From XYD2-FULL-39-9 sp964363685 (GTDB lineage Bacteria > Patescibacteriota > Patescibacteriia > Magasanikbacterales > GWA2-37-8), in NCBI GenBank assembly GCA_964363685.1, contig CAYIJG010000002.1:1-35352 (forward strand): DNA of 35,352 nt. Reading direction: 5' to 3'. The position numbers were made by a program, and so were the translations under genes. Positions 24,282 to 31,375 of the stretch are shown one piece after another. The first letter of the stretch is position 1. Every line of letters begins with the position of its first letter. The notes under the pieces are model-generated. The model was not told where the DNA came from. It ran no database searches and saw only the letters and a list, made by a program, of their open reading frames with translations.

Positions 24282-24722
24282 ATGTTTTTAGAAATCAAAC
24301 CTCTAATTAAAGAAGTCCTAGAAAAGGGCTACTTAATGAGTTTGGCCACTGTAGATAGTGGGGGAGTTTGGGTTAGTGACGTTATTTATGTTTTTGATGA
24401 AGATTTAAATATTTATTGGATGTCTGATCCAGAAGCAAGACATTCGCAAGCAGTCATAAAAAATCCTCAAGTGGCTGGAACTATTACTATAAGCGCTCAA
24501 GGTGAAGATAATTTGGGAATTCAGTTTGAAGCTGTTGCCGAAAAAATAGACGGCGCACGTTATGATTTGGCTGTGAAGCATTTTGTCAAAAGAAAAAAAC
24601 CTCAACCAGCAGAAACCGACGATGTTTTACAAGGTGATTCTTGGTATATGTTGAAGCCAAAGAAAATAGAATTAATTTGTGAACGAATTTTTGGGTTTGA
24701 AAAACAGAAATTAGAATTATAA
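24282..24722 (+). CDS. Pyridoxamine 5'-phosphate oxidase-like (split-barrel flavin-binding) protein
   Basis: A 146-residue protein with the split-barrel pattern. The N-terminal helix is followed by Y-L-M-S-L-A-T-V-D-S-G-G-V-W-V-S-D-V, then N-I-Y-W-M-S-D-P-E-A-R-H-S-Q-A-V-I-K-N-P-Q-V-A-G-T-I, typical of the general PNPOx family (PF01243). The family usually binds FMN or a related cofactor. Without the PdxH-specific residues it should not be called PdxH. It sits 9 bp after secA and 3 bp before the Nudix gene, so these small genes are probably read through from secA. Function unknown beyond the fold. Confidence 0.75.
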   Translation: MFLEIKPLIKEVLEKGYLMSLATVDSGGVWVSDVIYVFDEDLNIYWMSDPEARHSQAVIKNPQVAGTITISAQGEDNLGIQFEAVAEKIDGARYDLAVKHFVKRKKPQPAETDDVLQGDSWYMLKPKKIELICERIFGFEKQKLEL

Positions 24723-24725
24723 AAT

Positions 24726-25148
24726 ATGGTAGAAAACAGAGTAAAAGTAGGCTCGGGCGTAGTCATAATCAAAGACGGTATGACTTTACTTACCAAGCGT
24801 AAAGGTTCTCATAGTAGTGGTATGTGGGGATCTTTAGGTGGGCATGTAGAATTTGGTGAGAGTCCGATAGAAGCATGCAAACGAGAAGCCTTAGAAGAGC
24901 TTGGAATCGAAATAGGAAATTTTACTTTTGCTAGTTGTATGAGTTTGGTGAAGGAGGGTAAACATTATTTGGATGTTTCATTTACCGCTGAAATTATTTC
25001 TGGAGAGCCAATTATAAAAGAACCTGATAAGATTGAAGAAATTGGCTGGTATCCATTGGACAATTTGCCAACCCCGCTTTTTGAACCAGTTAGAATTGTT
25101 TTGGAAGCGCTCAGGACAGGTGAGAAGTATTTTGAGATTAAGGAATAA
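24726..25148 (+). CDS. Nudix hydrolase
   Basis: The 140-residue protein has an intact Nudix box: G-H-V-E-F-G-E-S-P-I-E-A-C-K-R-E-A-L-E-E-L-G at about residues 37-58, matching G-x5-E-x7-R-E-x-x-E-E-x-G. The acidic residues that bind Mg2+ are all present. The N-terminus (V-G-S-G-V-V-I-I-K-D-G-M-T-L-L-T-K-R) is the usual first strand. It should cleave a nucleoside diphosphate linked to some group; relatives remove oxidised nucleotides or process sugar-nucleotides. The true substrate cannot be told. Confidence 0.9.
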   Translation: MVENRVKVGSGVVIIKDGMTLLTKRKGSHSSGMWGSLGGHVEFGESPIEACKREALEELGIEIGNFTFASCMSLVKEGKHYLDVSFTAEIISGEPIIKEPDKIEEIGWYPLDNLPTPLFEPVRIVLEALRTGEKYFEIKE

Positions 25149-25154
25149 ATTTTT

Positions 25155-25376
25155 ATGCTCAAACCTGGAAAATACAGACATTACAAAGGCAAAGATTATG
25201 AAGTAATTGGTGTTGCCAAATTAGAATCTACTTTGGAAGACATGGTGGTTTATAGACCGCTCTATATTAATGAATATTCTTTGTGGGTGCGGCCCTTGGG
25301 AGTATTTACTGAAAATATAGAAATTAATGGCAAAATTGTCCCAAGATATGAGTATATTGGCGAGGTTGAGCCATAA
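25155..25376 (+). CDS. DUF1653 family small protein
   Basis: The 73-residue protein matches the DUF1653 pattern (PF07866). It starts K-P-G-K-Y-R-H-Y-K-G-K-D-Y-E-V-I-G-V-A, then M-V-V-Y-R-P-L-Y and L-W-V-R-P-L-G-V-F-T-E, and ends R-Y-E-Y-I-G. The whole protein is this one domain, predicted to be an all-beta fold, and its function is not known. The start codon is 6 bp after the Nudix stop. It ends the group of small genes that follows secA. Confidence 0.85.
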   Translation: MLKPGKYRHYKGKDYEVIGVAKLESTLEDMVVYRPLYINEYSLWVRPLGVFTENIEINGKIVPRYEYIGEVEP

Positions 25377-25441
25377 AATTTTATCCCCCGCAAACGTATA
25401 TTTAGCCCTTGCCAAAAAGGCTTAAATACATTAAAATTGTA

Positions 25442-25505
25442 GTCCCGACTTCAGTATCGACTGAAGTCGGGGATCCACGATTTTGCTCGAAAGCAAAATC
25501 GGGAC
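25442..25505. repeat. Twin-hairpin palindromic element, copy 2
   Basis: A perfect 12-bp hairpin (25444-25471, loop ATCG) and a perfect 10-bp hairpin (25478-25501, loop CGAA) are joined by GATCCA. The whole is bounded by GTCCCGA and TCGGGAC. The right hairpin is nearly identical to those at 10653-10705, while the left hairpin has a different stem sequence but the same geometry. It lies between the DUF1653 gene and the secD promoter and may double as a terminator or insulator. Confidence 0.75.
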
Positions 25506-25511
25506 AGATTT

Positions 25512-25520
25512 TGGTATAAT
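25512..25520 (+). promoter_or_regulatory. Extended -10 promoter of secDF
   Basis: TGGTATAAT starts 7 bp after the twin-hairpin element. The place of a -35 box is taken by the right arm of the hairpin and shows no consensus, so the promoter relies on the extended -10. secD starts at 25543, only about 16 nt after the predicted transcription start. Confidence 0.6.
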
Positions 25521-25542
25521 TATAAATTTTTAAATTCTCCCT

Positions 25543-27312
25543 ATGGCCGTGAAAACCAAATCCAGAGGCGTATCCAAAGAATCTCTCAAATGGCGTATTT
25601 TTTCAATTATTGCCCTCACAGCCTTTTGTCTATTAGTTGTTTTTCCTACCTATGCCAACAGAGGTATAAGCTGGGTAAATAACAAGGCTAATGTTGGCAT
25701 TCCAAACTTGCCAGCTAGTGGTTTTAATCTGGGTCTTGATTTGCAAGGCGGAGCTCATTTGGTTTATCAAGCAAATACTGACGTCATACCAGGGGCTGAT
25801 AAGGCCAGCGCTGTTGAAGGCGTGCGTGATGTGATTGAGCGTCGTGTGCGTGGGGGTTTGGGAGTTTCCGAGCCACTGGTGCAAACTACCAGAGTGAATA
25901 ATGATTATAGAGTGATCGTAGAGTTACCAGGCATTACCGATGTTAGTCAGGCTATAAAAATGATTGGTGAAACTCCAATTTTGGAATTCAAAGAAGAGAG
26001 CGATGAACCACTTCGACCTCTCACAGCTACCGAACAAAAAGAAATGGATGATTTTAATAAGACTGCTTCCGCTAATGCCAAAGAGGCTCAAAAAGATATC
26101 AAAGGCGGAATGACTTTTGAAGAAGCGGTAACCAAGTATTCAGAAGATGAAAGAACAAAATCTACCGGTGGCGATCTTGGGTTTATTGATGATACAATAG
26201 TTCCAGATTTTTATAAATGGGCTGAGACTCACAAAGATGGTGAAGTTAGTAAAGAACTTATCAAAAGTCCGGATGGCTTAAATATCATTAAGAGACTTTC
26301 TGTTCAAGAAAAACAAGATGAAAATTCTTCCACAGTCAAAACCTACAATATTGCTAGAATTTTAATTAGAATCAAACAGCCAATTGATATTGTGCCTCCG
26401 GCTGATCAATGGAAAAATACCGGTTTATCTGGAAAACAATTAAAGAGAGCTGAGGTCAGCCAAGATAGTCAAACTGGCCAAGTGCAGGTAGCTTTAAATT
26501 TTGATGATGAAGGGACACAATTATTTGCCGATTTGACCAAGAGAAATGTTACCAAACCAATTGCAATATTTTTGGACGGTTCTATGCTTAGTTCTCCAGT
26601 AGTTAATGAGGCAATTTTAACTGGTAGCGCTGTGATTAGTGGAAGCTTTACAATGCAAGAAGCAAGACTTTTGGCGCAACGTCTTAACTCTGGAGCTTTG
26701 CCAGTGCCAGTAGAGCTCATTAGTCAGCAAAAAGTTGATGCTACACTAGGTGCAGACTCGCTCCAAAAGAGTCTTAAGGCTGGTATTATTGGTCTGTTAC
26801 TTGTTATGATTTTTATGGTCGTGTATTACCGTTTGCCAGGACTTCTCTCTGTGCTTTCTTTAAGTGTCTATGCTTTGCTTACGCTTGCCCTCTTCAAAAT
26901 TATGGGAGTAACACTAACCTTGTCTGGTATTGCCGGTTTAATTTTGTCTATCGGTATGGCTGTTGATGCCAACGTGCTTGTCTTTGAACGTCTAAAAGAA
27001 GAATTAAGATTAGGCAAAAGTCTTCGTTATGCCATGGAGGAGTCTTTTTTGAGAGCCTGGCCATCTATTCGCGATAGTCATATCACTGCTTTGATTAGTT
27101 GTGTATTCCTTGTTTGGTTTGGCACTGGTTTTATCAAAGGATTTGCTTCAATTCTTGCTATTGGTACGCTCATTAACTTGTTTACAGCTATTACTGTTAC
27201 TAGATCTATTATGCGTGCTGTGTTTAGCAAAATGTCAGAAAGGGGCAATATCCTGATTTTAGGATATACGCCAGAGGAAAATAAAATAGAAATTAAAAAT
27301 GATACTAAATAA
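25543..27312 (+). CDS. secD: Protein-export membrane protein SecD with an inserted parvulin-like domain
   Basis: The 589-residue protein has an N-terminal helix (about 21-39). The P1 region opens with F-N-L-G-L-D-L-Q-G-G-A-H-L-V-Y, and the C-terminal six-helix domain carries the D-A-N-V-L-V-F-E-R-L-K-E-E motif. Inside P1, between L-E-F-K-E-E (about 147) and W-K-N-T-G-L-S-G (about 289), lies an extra segment. It holds G-G-M-T-F-E-E-A-V-T-K-Y-S-E-D-E-R and S-T-G-G-D-L-G-F-I, the core of parvulin/SurA-type peptidyl-prolyl isomerases. The strand A-R-I-L-I-R-I-K, usually first in a parvulin, comes at the end of the insert. SecD with SecF pulls exported proteins outward using the proton gradient, so the insert may help folding of emerging chains. 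Confidence 0.93.
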   Translation: MAVKTKSRGVSKESLKWRIFSIIALTAFCLLVVFPTYANRGISWVNNKANVGIPNLPASGFNLGLDLQGGAHLVYQANTDVIPGADKASAVEGVRDVIERRVRGGLGVSEPLVQTTRVNNDYRVIVELPGITDVSQAIKMIGETPILEFKEESDEPLRPLTATEQKEMDDFNKTASANAKEAQKDIKGGMTFEEAVTKYSEDERTKSTGGDLGFIDDTIVPDFYKWAETHKDGEVSKELIKSPDGLNIIKRLSVQEKQDENSSTVKTYNIARILIRIKQPIDIVPPADQWKNTGLSGKQLKRAEVSQDSQTGQVQVALNFDDEGTQLFADLTKRNVTKPIAIFLDGSMLSSPVVNEAILTGSAVISGSFTMQEARLLAQRLNSGALPVPVELISQQKVDATLGADSLQKSLKAGIIGLLLVMIFMVVYYRLPGLLSVLSLSVYALLTLALFKIMGVTLTLSGIAGLILSIGMAVDANVLVFERLKEELRLGKSLRYAMEESFLRAWPSIRDSHITALISCVFLVWFGTGFIKGFASILAIGTLINLFTAITVTRSIMRAVFSKMSERGNILILGYTPEENKIEIKNDTK

Positions 27313-27318
27313 AGCTAT

Positions 27319-28233
27319 ATGACTGTTCCCTTTATCAAATATTCTAAACTCTGGCTTGGCATAGTGATTGTTAGTATGGTTATATCAGGTGTTATGCTTT
27401 TAAAATGGGGCTTAAAACCAGGTATTGATTTTACCGGAGGATCTTTGGTTGAATTGTCTTTTTCAAAAGAAAGACCTGCGTCTGAGGATATGCAACAAAC
27501 TTTGATTGACAACGGCTTTAAACAAGCGGTAATTCAAAAGAGTGGTGATAATAGAATGATTATTCGTACTGAATTTTTATCTGAAGATAGACATGCTGTT
27601 TTGGTAAGTAGTGTTGAGAAAAAATTTGAAACAGCAGAGAATAATGTGATAGAAGATAGATTTGAAACTATTGGTAGCGTTATCAGTAAACAACTAAGAA
27701 CTCGTTCAATTTGGGCTATTGCGCTTGTCAGTAGTAGTATTATTATTTTCCTAGCTTTTGCTTTTAGAAGTGTTTCTAAGCCGATTGCTAGTTGGAAATA
27801 TGGTGTGGTTGCTATTCTTACTTTATTTTATGTGGTTGTAATCGTTTTGGGAGTATTTTCTGCTTTGGGAAGATTTAAGGGGGTAGAAGTAGATATTGCT
27901 TTTGTGGTGGCAATTCTCACTGTGCTTGGTTATTCTGTTAATGACAGTATTGTGGTGTATGATCGTATTCGTGAGCGACTGTTGAAACATAGAATAGACG
28001 ATTTTGCCGAGTTGGTTAATACTGGGTTAAACGAAACCTTAGCTCGCTCCATCAATACGGTTTTTGCAGTCCTTTTACCGCTTTTTGCTCTCTATTTCTT
28101 CGGTGGATCAACCGTGCATTATTTCTCTTTAGCTTTACTTCTCGGCATGGCTCTTAGTACCATTGCCTCTATATTTGTAGCTAGTCCGTTGCTCGTTTTG
28201 ATTTATAGCTGGCAAGAAAAACACAGGGCTTAA
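27319..28233 (+). CDS. secF: Protein-export membrane protein SecF
   Basis: The 304-residue protein has six membrane helices. The N-terminal helix is followed by L-K-P-G-I-D-F-T-G-G-S-L-V-E-L-S-F, the SecF signature. The C-terminal domain shows L-G-Y-S-V-N-D-S-I-V-V-Y-D-R-I-R-E-R, the characteristic motif for the SecF partner of SecD, and R-S-I-N-T. It starts 6 bp after the secD stop and is followed by a strong terminator, so secD-secF is a two-gene operon. It acts in the cytoplasmic membrane at a late step of Sec export. Confidence 0.95.
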   Translation: MTVPFIKYSKLWLGIVIVSMVISGVMLLKWGLKPGIDFTGGSLVELSFSKERPASEDMQQTLIDNGFKQAVIQKSGDNRMIIRTEFLSEDRHAVLVSSVEKKFETAENNVIEDRFETIGSVISKQLRTRSIWAIALVSSSIIIFLAFAFRSVSKPIASWKYGVVAILTLFYVVVIVLGVFSALGRFKGVEVDIAFVVAILTVLGYSVNDSIVVYDRIRERLLKHRIDDFAELVNTGLNETLARSINTVFAVLLPLFALYFFGGSTVHYFSLALLLGMALSTIASIFVASPLLVLIYSWQEKHRA

Positions 28234-28247
28234 TAATAACAAAATGA

Positions 28248-28286
28248 AAAACCCCGAGCCGTAGCTACGGCTCGGGGTTTTGTTTT
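28248..28286 (+). terminator. Strong intrinsic terminator after secF
   Basis: A perfect 34-bp palindrome (28248-28281), with CCCCGAGCCGTAG as the core of the left arm, is followed by G and a T-run. The A-run on the left arm means it could also terminate minus-strand transcripts. Confidence 0.92.
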
Positions 28287-28299
28287 AGGTTAGGGGATG

Positions 28300-28308
28300 T
28301 GGTATAAT
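28300..28308 (+). promoter_or_regulatory. Extended -10 promoter after the secF terminator
   Basis: TGGTATAAT follows the terminator by 13 bp. TTGTTT at 28280-28285, within the T-run of the terminator, is 17 bp before TATAAT and could be the -35. It would drive the 53-residue membrane protein and the large DUF8128-like gene. Confidence 0.6.
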
Positions 28309-28390
28309 ATTTGGGAATAATGAAGTTTGAAATTTTTTACGATAACTGAATTCATAATTCTTAAATCTTAATTCATAATTTTCGCTCACT

Positions 28391-28552
28391 ATGTCTGATG
28401 ATACAATTCGTCATTTGGTTGCTATTTGCGCCACTCTTATCTGCGCTTTAGCCTATTATAGCGGCTGGATATCAAGCGAGTTCGGTTGGTGGTGGACGGT
28501 TTTTGCTGTATTTATTGTTTACGGAGGAATTTTTAAAATTCTTAAGCACTAG
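28391..28552 (+). CDS. Small two-helix membrane protein
   Basis: A 53-residue frame starts at ATG 28391 and ends at TAG 28550-28552. The translation is M-S-D-D-T-I-R-H-L-V-A-I-C-A-T-L, then a second helix W-W-W-T-V-F-A-V-F-I-V-Y-G-G-I-F, ending L-K-H. It has two hydrophobic helices separated by a short turn with G-W-I-S-S-E-F-G. It sits between a promoter and the DUF8128-like gene, 14 bp before the latter, which supports it as a real gene. No family assigned; it may be a partner of the large membrane protein. Confidence 0.6.
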   Translation: MSDDTIRHLVAICATLICALAYYSGWISSEFGWWWTVFAVFIVYGGIFKILKH

Positions 28553-28566
28553 CGCTTAATTTTTGT

Positions 28567-30015
28567 ATGCCACCTCTATTTGATCTTCCATTTAATGTTT
28601 CTGTGGATCTTTCTGTTTGGGGAACGATTCTCAATTTACCAACCTTTGAGTTAATCAGAGTCCTTTTTGCTATCGCTGGCTGGACTCCGCTGGCTTTAGT
28701 TCTTTTTTATTTAGGATCACATCTCTGGTTAGAACTAAAAGAAGACCTCTATAAACATCATTGGCAGTGGGTAGTTTTGGCGATAGATGTTCCTGTTGAT
28801 ACCGTACAAAGCCCAAAGGCGGTAGAGCAGATATTTTCCCAACTTAGTGGTGCCTTTGCCGATCCAAATTTTGGTGAAAAATATTGGGGTGGAGTCAAAG
28901 AAAGATGGTTTAGTTTTGAAATTATTAGTTTAGAAGGATATATCCAATTTTTAGTTTACACCGAAATTAAATTTCGAGATTTGGTGGAAGCGGCTGTCTA
29001 TGCACAATATCCAATGGCAGAAATAACCGAAGTGGAGGATTATGTTAGTGTTATCCCAGATAAATATCCAAACGAAACCCACGATATGTTTGGGGTGGAG
29101 TTTGGACTCGTAGCTGAAGATCCGTATCCGATTAGAAACTATGATGAGTTTGAGCATAATATTTCTAAAGACGTAACATTCGCTGACCCGATGGCTGCGG
29201 TTTTAGAAAATTTTACTCGTATTGGTGCAGGAGAAAATTTATGGCTACAAATTATTATTGAGCCTGTTTCTGGTCAATGGAAAAAGAAGGGGATAGATAT
29301 TGTCAAAGGCACCTTGCAACACAAAGGACAAGAGTTGGTAAAGAGTATAGTAGAGAATAAAAAACCACACCACGAACAACACTTTTTTCTCAAATGGATT
29401 AATATTGGTTTAGATACAATTATTCACCAAGTTATTCCACCCCATGAAGATGAGCATGGCGCTAAAACAGAAGTTCCTAAAGACGGCAAGGTGTCTGACA
29501 TGACACCAGGTTTAAAGGATACTGTGAAAGCTATAGAAGAAAAGATAAGCAAGGTTGGGTTTAAGACAAAAATTAGAGCTATGTACGCAGCCAATAAAGA
29601 AGTCTTTAATCCAAGCCGTTGTTTAGATGGTCTTGTGGGTGCCTTTAGTCAGTTTAGTTATCCACAGCGCAATGGGATCGTACCAAAAGGTACCACTTCG
29701 GCTCACTATGCTTTCAAAAAAAGTAAGATTGCTCATCTCAAGAGAGATTTTGTTAAGGCTTATAAAAAAAGAAAACTTAAAATGGGAAAAAATCCTTATA
29801 TTCTTAATGTGGAAGAACTAGCTACGATTTGGCACTTTCCATTACCGCTTGTTAAAGCTCCGTTATTGCAAAAGACTGGTAGTAAGCGCGCGGAAGCTCC
29901 TATTAATCTTCCAGTAGAAGTATTTTCTGAGAGTCCTCTAAAAAAGAAAGTAGTGGTAGCGCCTGAACTGGAAGAAGAAAAGAAAGACGAACCGCCGGAA
30001 TTGATGTGGGGATAA
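28567..30015 (+). CDS. CPR membrane protein of the DUF8128 type, possibly linked to a type IV secretion-like ATPase
   Basis: The protein has 482 residues. One hydrophobic segment near the N-terminus (about 30-58: L-I-R-V-L-F-A-I-A-G-W-T-P-L-A-L-V-L-F-Y-L) anchors a large cytoplasmic part. Near the C-terminus is L-N-V-E-E-L-A-T-I-W-H-F-P, followed by K-A-P-L-L-Q-K-T-G-S-K-R-A-E-A-P. I know this motif from CPR proteins encoded beside or fused to VirB4/TraD-like DNA-handling ATPases. The ATPase itself is not in this window. The tail is rich in Lys, Glu and Pro. A role in a conjugation-like or pilus-like machine is inference from that resemblance. A membrane role is well supported; the family name is from memory. 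Confidence 0.6.
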   Translation: MPPLFDLPFNVSVDLSVWGTILNLPTFELIRVLFAIAGWTPLALVLFYLGSHLWLELKEDLYKHHWQWVVLAIDVPVDTVQSPKAVEQIFSQLSGAFADPNFGEKYWGGVKERWFSFEIISLEGYIQFLVYTEIKFRDLVEAAVYAQYPMAEITEVEDYVSVIPDKYPNETHDMFGVEFGLVAEDPYPIRNYDEFEHNISKDVTFADPMAAVLENFTRIGAGENLWLQIIIEPVSGQWKKKGIDIVKGTLQHKGQELVKSIVENKKPHHEQHFFLKWINIGLDTIIHQVIPPHEDEHGAKTEVPKDGKVSDMTPGLKDTVKAIEEKISKVGFKTKIRAMYAANKEVFNPSRCLDGLVGAFSQFSYPQRNGIVPKGTTSAHYAFKKSKIAHLKRDFVKAYKKRKLKMGKNPYILNVEELATIWHFPLPLVKAPLLQKTGSKRAEAPINLPVEVFSESPLKKKVVVAPELEEEKKDEPPELMWG

Positions 30016-30088
30016 ATTTGCTCTATTTTTAAATTGCTAATATTAGCCAAAATATATAGCATCTCGTGGATAAGTCCAGCTTTACTAT

Positions 30089-30117
30089 TGACAAAATGGG
30101 TAATTTATAGTATACTG
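30089..30117 (+). promoter_or_regulatory. Strong sigma70-type promoter of the large non-coding RNA
   Basis: TTGACA (30089-30094) is a perfect -35. TATACT (30112-30117) is a one-mismatch -10. The spacer is exactly 17 bp. It has the same quality and the same -10 as the helicase promoter at 10490. Confidence 0.85.
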
Positions 30118-30123
30118 TTTTAT

Positions 30124-30796
30124 TAAGTCTAAAAAACTTAATTTGTTCTTTAAATTAAATATCGAGTCCCGCAATACCGCTTATGTTTATAAATTTAGTT
30201 TTATAGGTATAAACGGTGTTGTGGGAGGTACCCCCGCAGACATCGGGTCTGAACAGATCACGGTTTGGGAGCGCTTCTTCATGGATGCGTTTACCCCACC
30301 GGGTAGAGTATTTCTGTTCTGACTTACGGTCGAAAAGTCACTTGTTTCGTTTCGTAGAGATGGGTCGGGTCGCCTGCGCGACCAACAGTCCCATAAGGTG
30401 GACTGAGCTGACTGCGGTTCTTGTCTTTGTGAGTACGGTTACGTGACATGCGCGGTCGTCGGCGACTGGAACTGTGGGAGCTATCGAGCTCCAAATGTGC
30501 AAGAGATAGGGGTAGTGGACAGCTTGTCAAAAAGCTGGGAGTCGATTTGCGTGAAATCGATCTCCACAATGGCGCTTCTAAAGGCCATTCGTTCTATGGG
30601 TTGGACTGACAAAACCGTCAGCAACCTGAAAAGTCACGGACACGAAAGTGCCAAAAAATAGTCTGCGCTGACTGAAGGTCAGGCGTGGAGGGTCACGGCG
30701 CCTATAAAGCCGATTTCTTTGTTCATTTTTAAAAAGATGAAAGATGAACGAAGAAAAAATAAAAACAGCTGTTACAGCTGTTTTTATTTTTGTTTA
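30124..30796 (+). ncRNA. Large structured non-coding RNA, unidentified family
   Basis: A transcription unit of about 670 nt without a credible reading frame, bounded by a promoter and a terminator. After a boxA-like TGTTCTTTAA (30145-30154), many helices are visible. They include a 10-pair stem CGCAATACCG/CGGTGTTGTG (30171-30224), CAGAC/GTCTG (30238-30252), GAACAGA/TCTGTTC (30253-30320), ATGGG/CCCAT enclosing GGTCGC/GCGACC (30361-30395), GGAGCT/AGCTCC (30478-30493), CAGCTT/AAGCTG (30521-30538), TCGATTT/AAATCGA (30543-30562), AATGGC/GCCATT (30569-30590), CTGAC/GTCAG twice, and a GAAA-capped hairpin near 30638-30653. It is markedly more GC-rich than its flanks. I found no RNase P, tmRNA, SRP or group I/II intron core motifs. 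Size and ornateness recall ROOL, GOLLD or OLE RNAs, but no match is claimed. Confidence 0.75.
30762..30794 (+). terminator. Intrinsic terminator of the large non-coding RNA
   Basis: AAAAACAGCTG and CAGCTGTTTTT form a perfect 11-bp stem with a TTA loop, followed by ATTTTTG. It lies between the RNA and the convergent DUF6580 operon and, being A-rich on the left, may terminate both strands. Confidence 0.9.
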
Positions 30797-30843
30797 GGTT
30801 TTGACTAATATATAATAATCTAGTCCACCTTATTTATTGAGAC

Positions 30844-31371
30844 CTATTTTAGAAACACGGGGTTGCTTCGTCGCTGTACTCCTCGCAATGATATAATTAA
30901 TTCCATCCCACCAACCAAAACTCCAACATAAAATAAATCTCCAAGAAGACTATTTCTAAAGAACGGTAGGGCCATCACATAGCTTTGTAAGAGACCGTTT
31001 AGTGAATGTGGGTACATAGTGCCAAAAGCCCAAACGGCCCAATTGGTAGTGATAAAGAAAATGATACTTGCTATCAATGTTCCTCCTAGCACAGCGTGAA
31101 ACTTCTTATTATTTTTGATCGCTAAACCAATTAGGCCTGTAACAATAAAAGCCAAATAAACAGTAAGCATAATTTGCCATTGGTAAGAACCAAGTACAAT
31201 GTCGCTTAAGACTACCGCAGTCAGAGGAATTATAAGCGCCCATTTTTTTGGTAAGTATATTCCGGCAAACAAAGCGATACCGGCAATGGGCGCGAAGTTG
31301 GCTGGATGGGGGAGAAGTCTGGAGAACAGGCCAAGGACTATGAGAAGAAAAGCAGGGAGATATTTTTGCAT
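30844..31371 (-). CDS. DUF6580 family membrane protein, ECF S-component-like
   Basis: The 175-residue protein has five to six membrane helices. The start L-P-A-F-L-L-I-V-L-G-L-F-S-R-L-L-P-H-P-A-N-F-A-P-I and the later P-F-F-R-N-S-L-L-G-D-L-F-Y are the signatures of DUF6580 (PF20221), putative transport proteins resembling substrate-binding S components of energy-coupling-factor transporters. It is the last gene of the riboswitch-led operon, after two proteins with transcobalamin-like folds, so corrinoid passage across the membrane is a reasonable inference. No EcfA or EcfT genes are in view. The last 16 or so codons (I-S-L-R-G-V-Q-R-R-S-N-P-V-F-L-K) are read from a palindromic repeat, so the natural C-terminus has probably been replaced. 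Confidence 0.8.
   Translation of the reverse strand: MQKYLPAFLLIVLGLFSRLLPHPANFAPIAGIALFAGIYLPKKWALIIPLTAVVLSDIVLGSYQWQIMLTVYLAFIVTGLIGLAIKNNKKFHAVLGGTLIASIIFFITTNWAVWAFGTMYPHSLNGLLQSYVMALPFFRNSLLGDLFYVGVLVGGMELIISLRGVQRRSNPVFLK
30856..30891. repeat. Short intergenic-type repeat at the 3' end of the DUF6580 gene
   Basis: On the minus strand the sequence runs TCATTGCGAGGAGTACAGCG and continues to AAGCAACCCCGTG. It has the form of the common TCATTGCGAGGAGCG...CGACGAAGCAA repeat with imperfect TTGC/GCAA arms. It lies wholly inside the coding frame and supplies its last codons. Confidence 0.6.
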
Positions 31372-31375
31372 ATGT

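Noticed and set aside
30216..30661. Short reading frames of 72-81 codons on both strands in the large RNA region
   Set aside because: They overlap each other, have no ribosome sites, and the region is dominated by base-paired hairpins bounded by RNA-gene signals.
30124..30796. Possible RNase P RNA, tmRNA or group I/II intron
   Set aside because: None of the expected cores was seen: no GAGGAAAGTC-type or AGA-rich P4 motif, no tRNA-like end or tag frame, and no intron P7 or domain V sequence.
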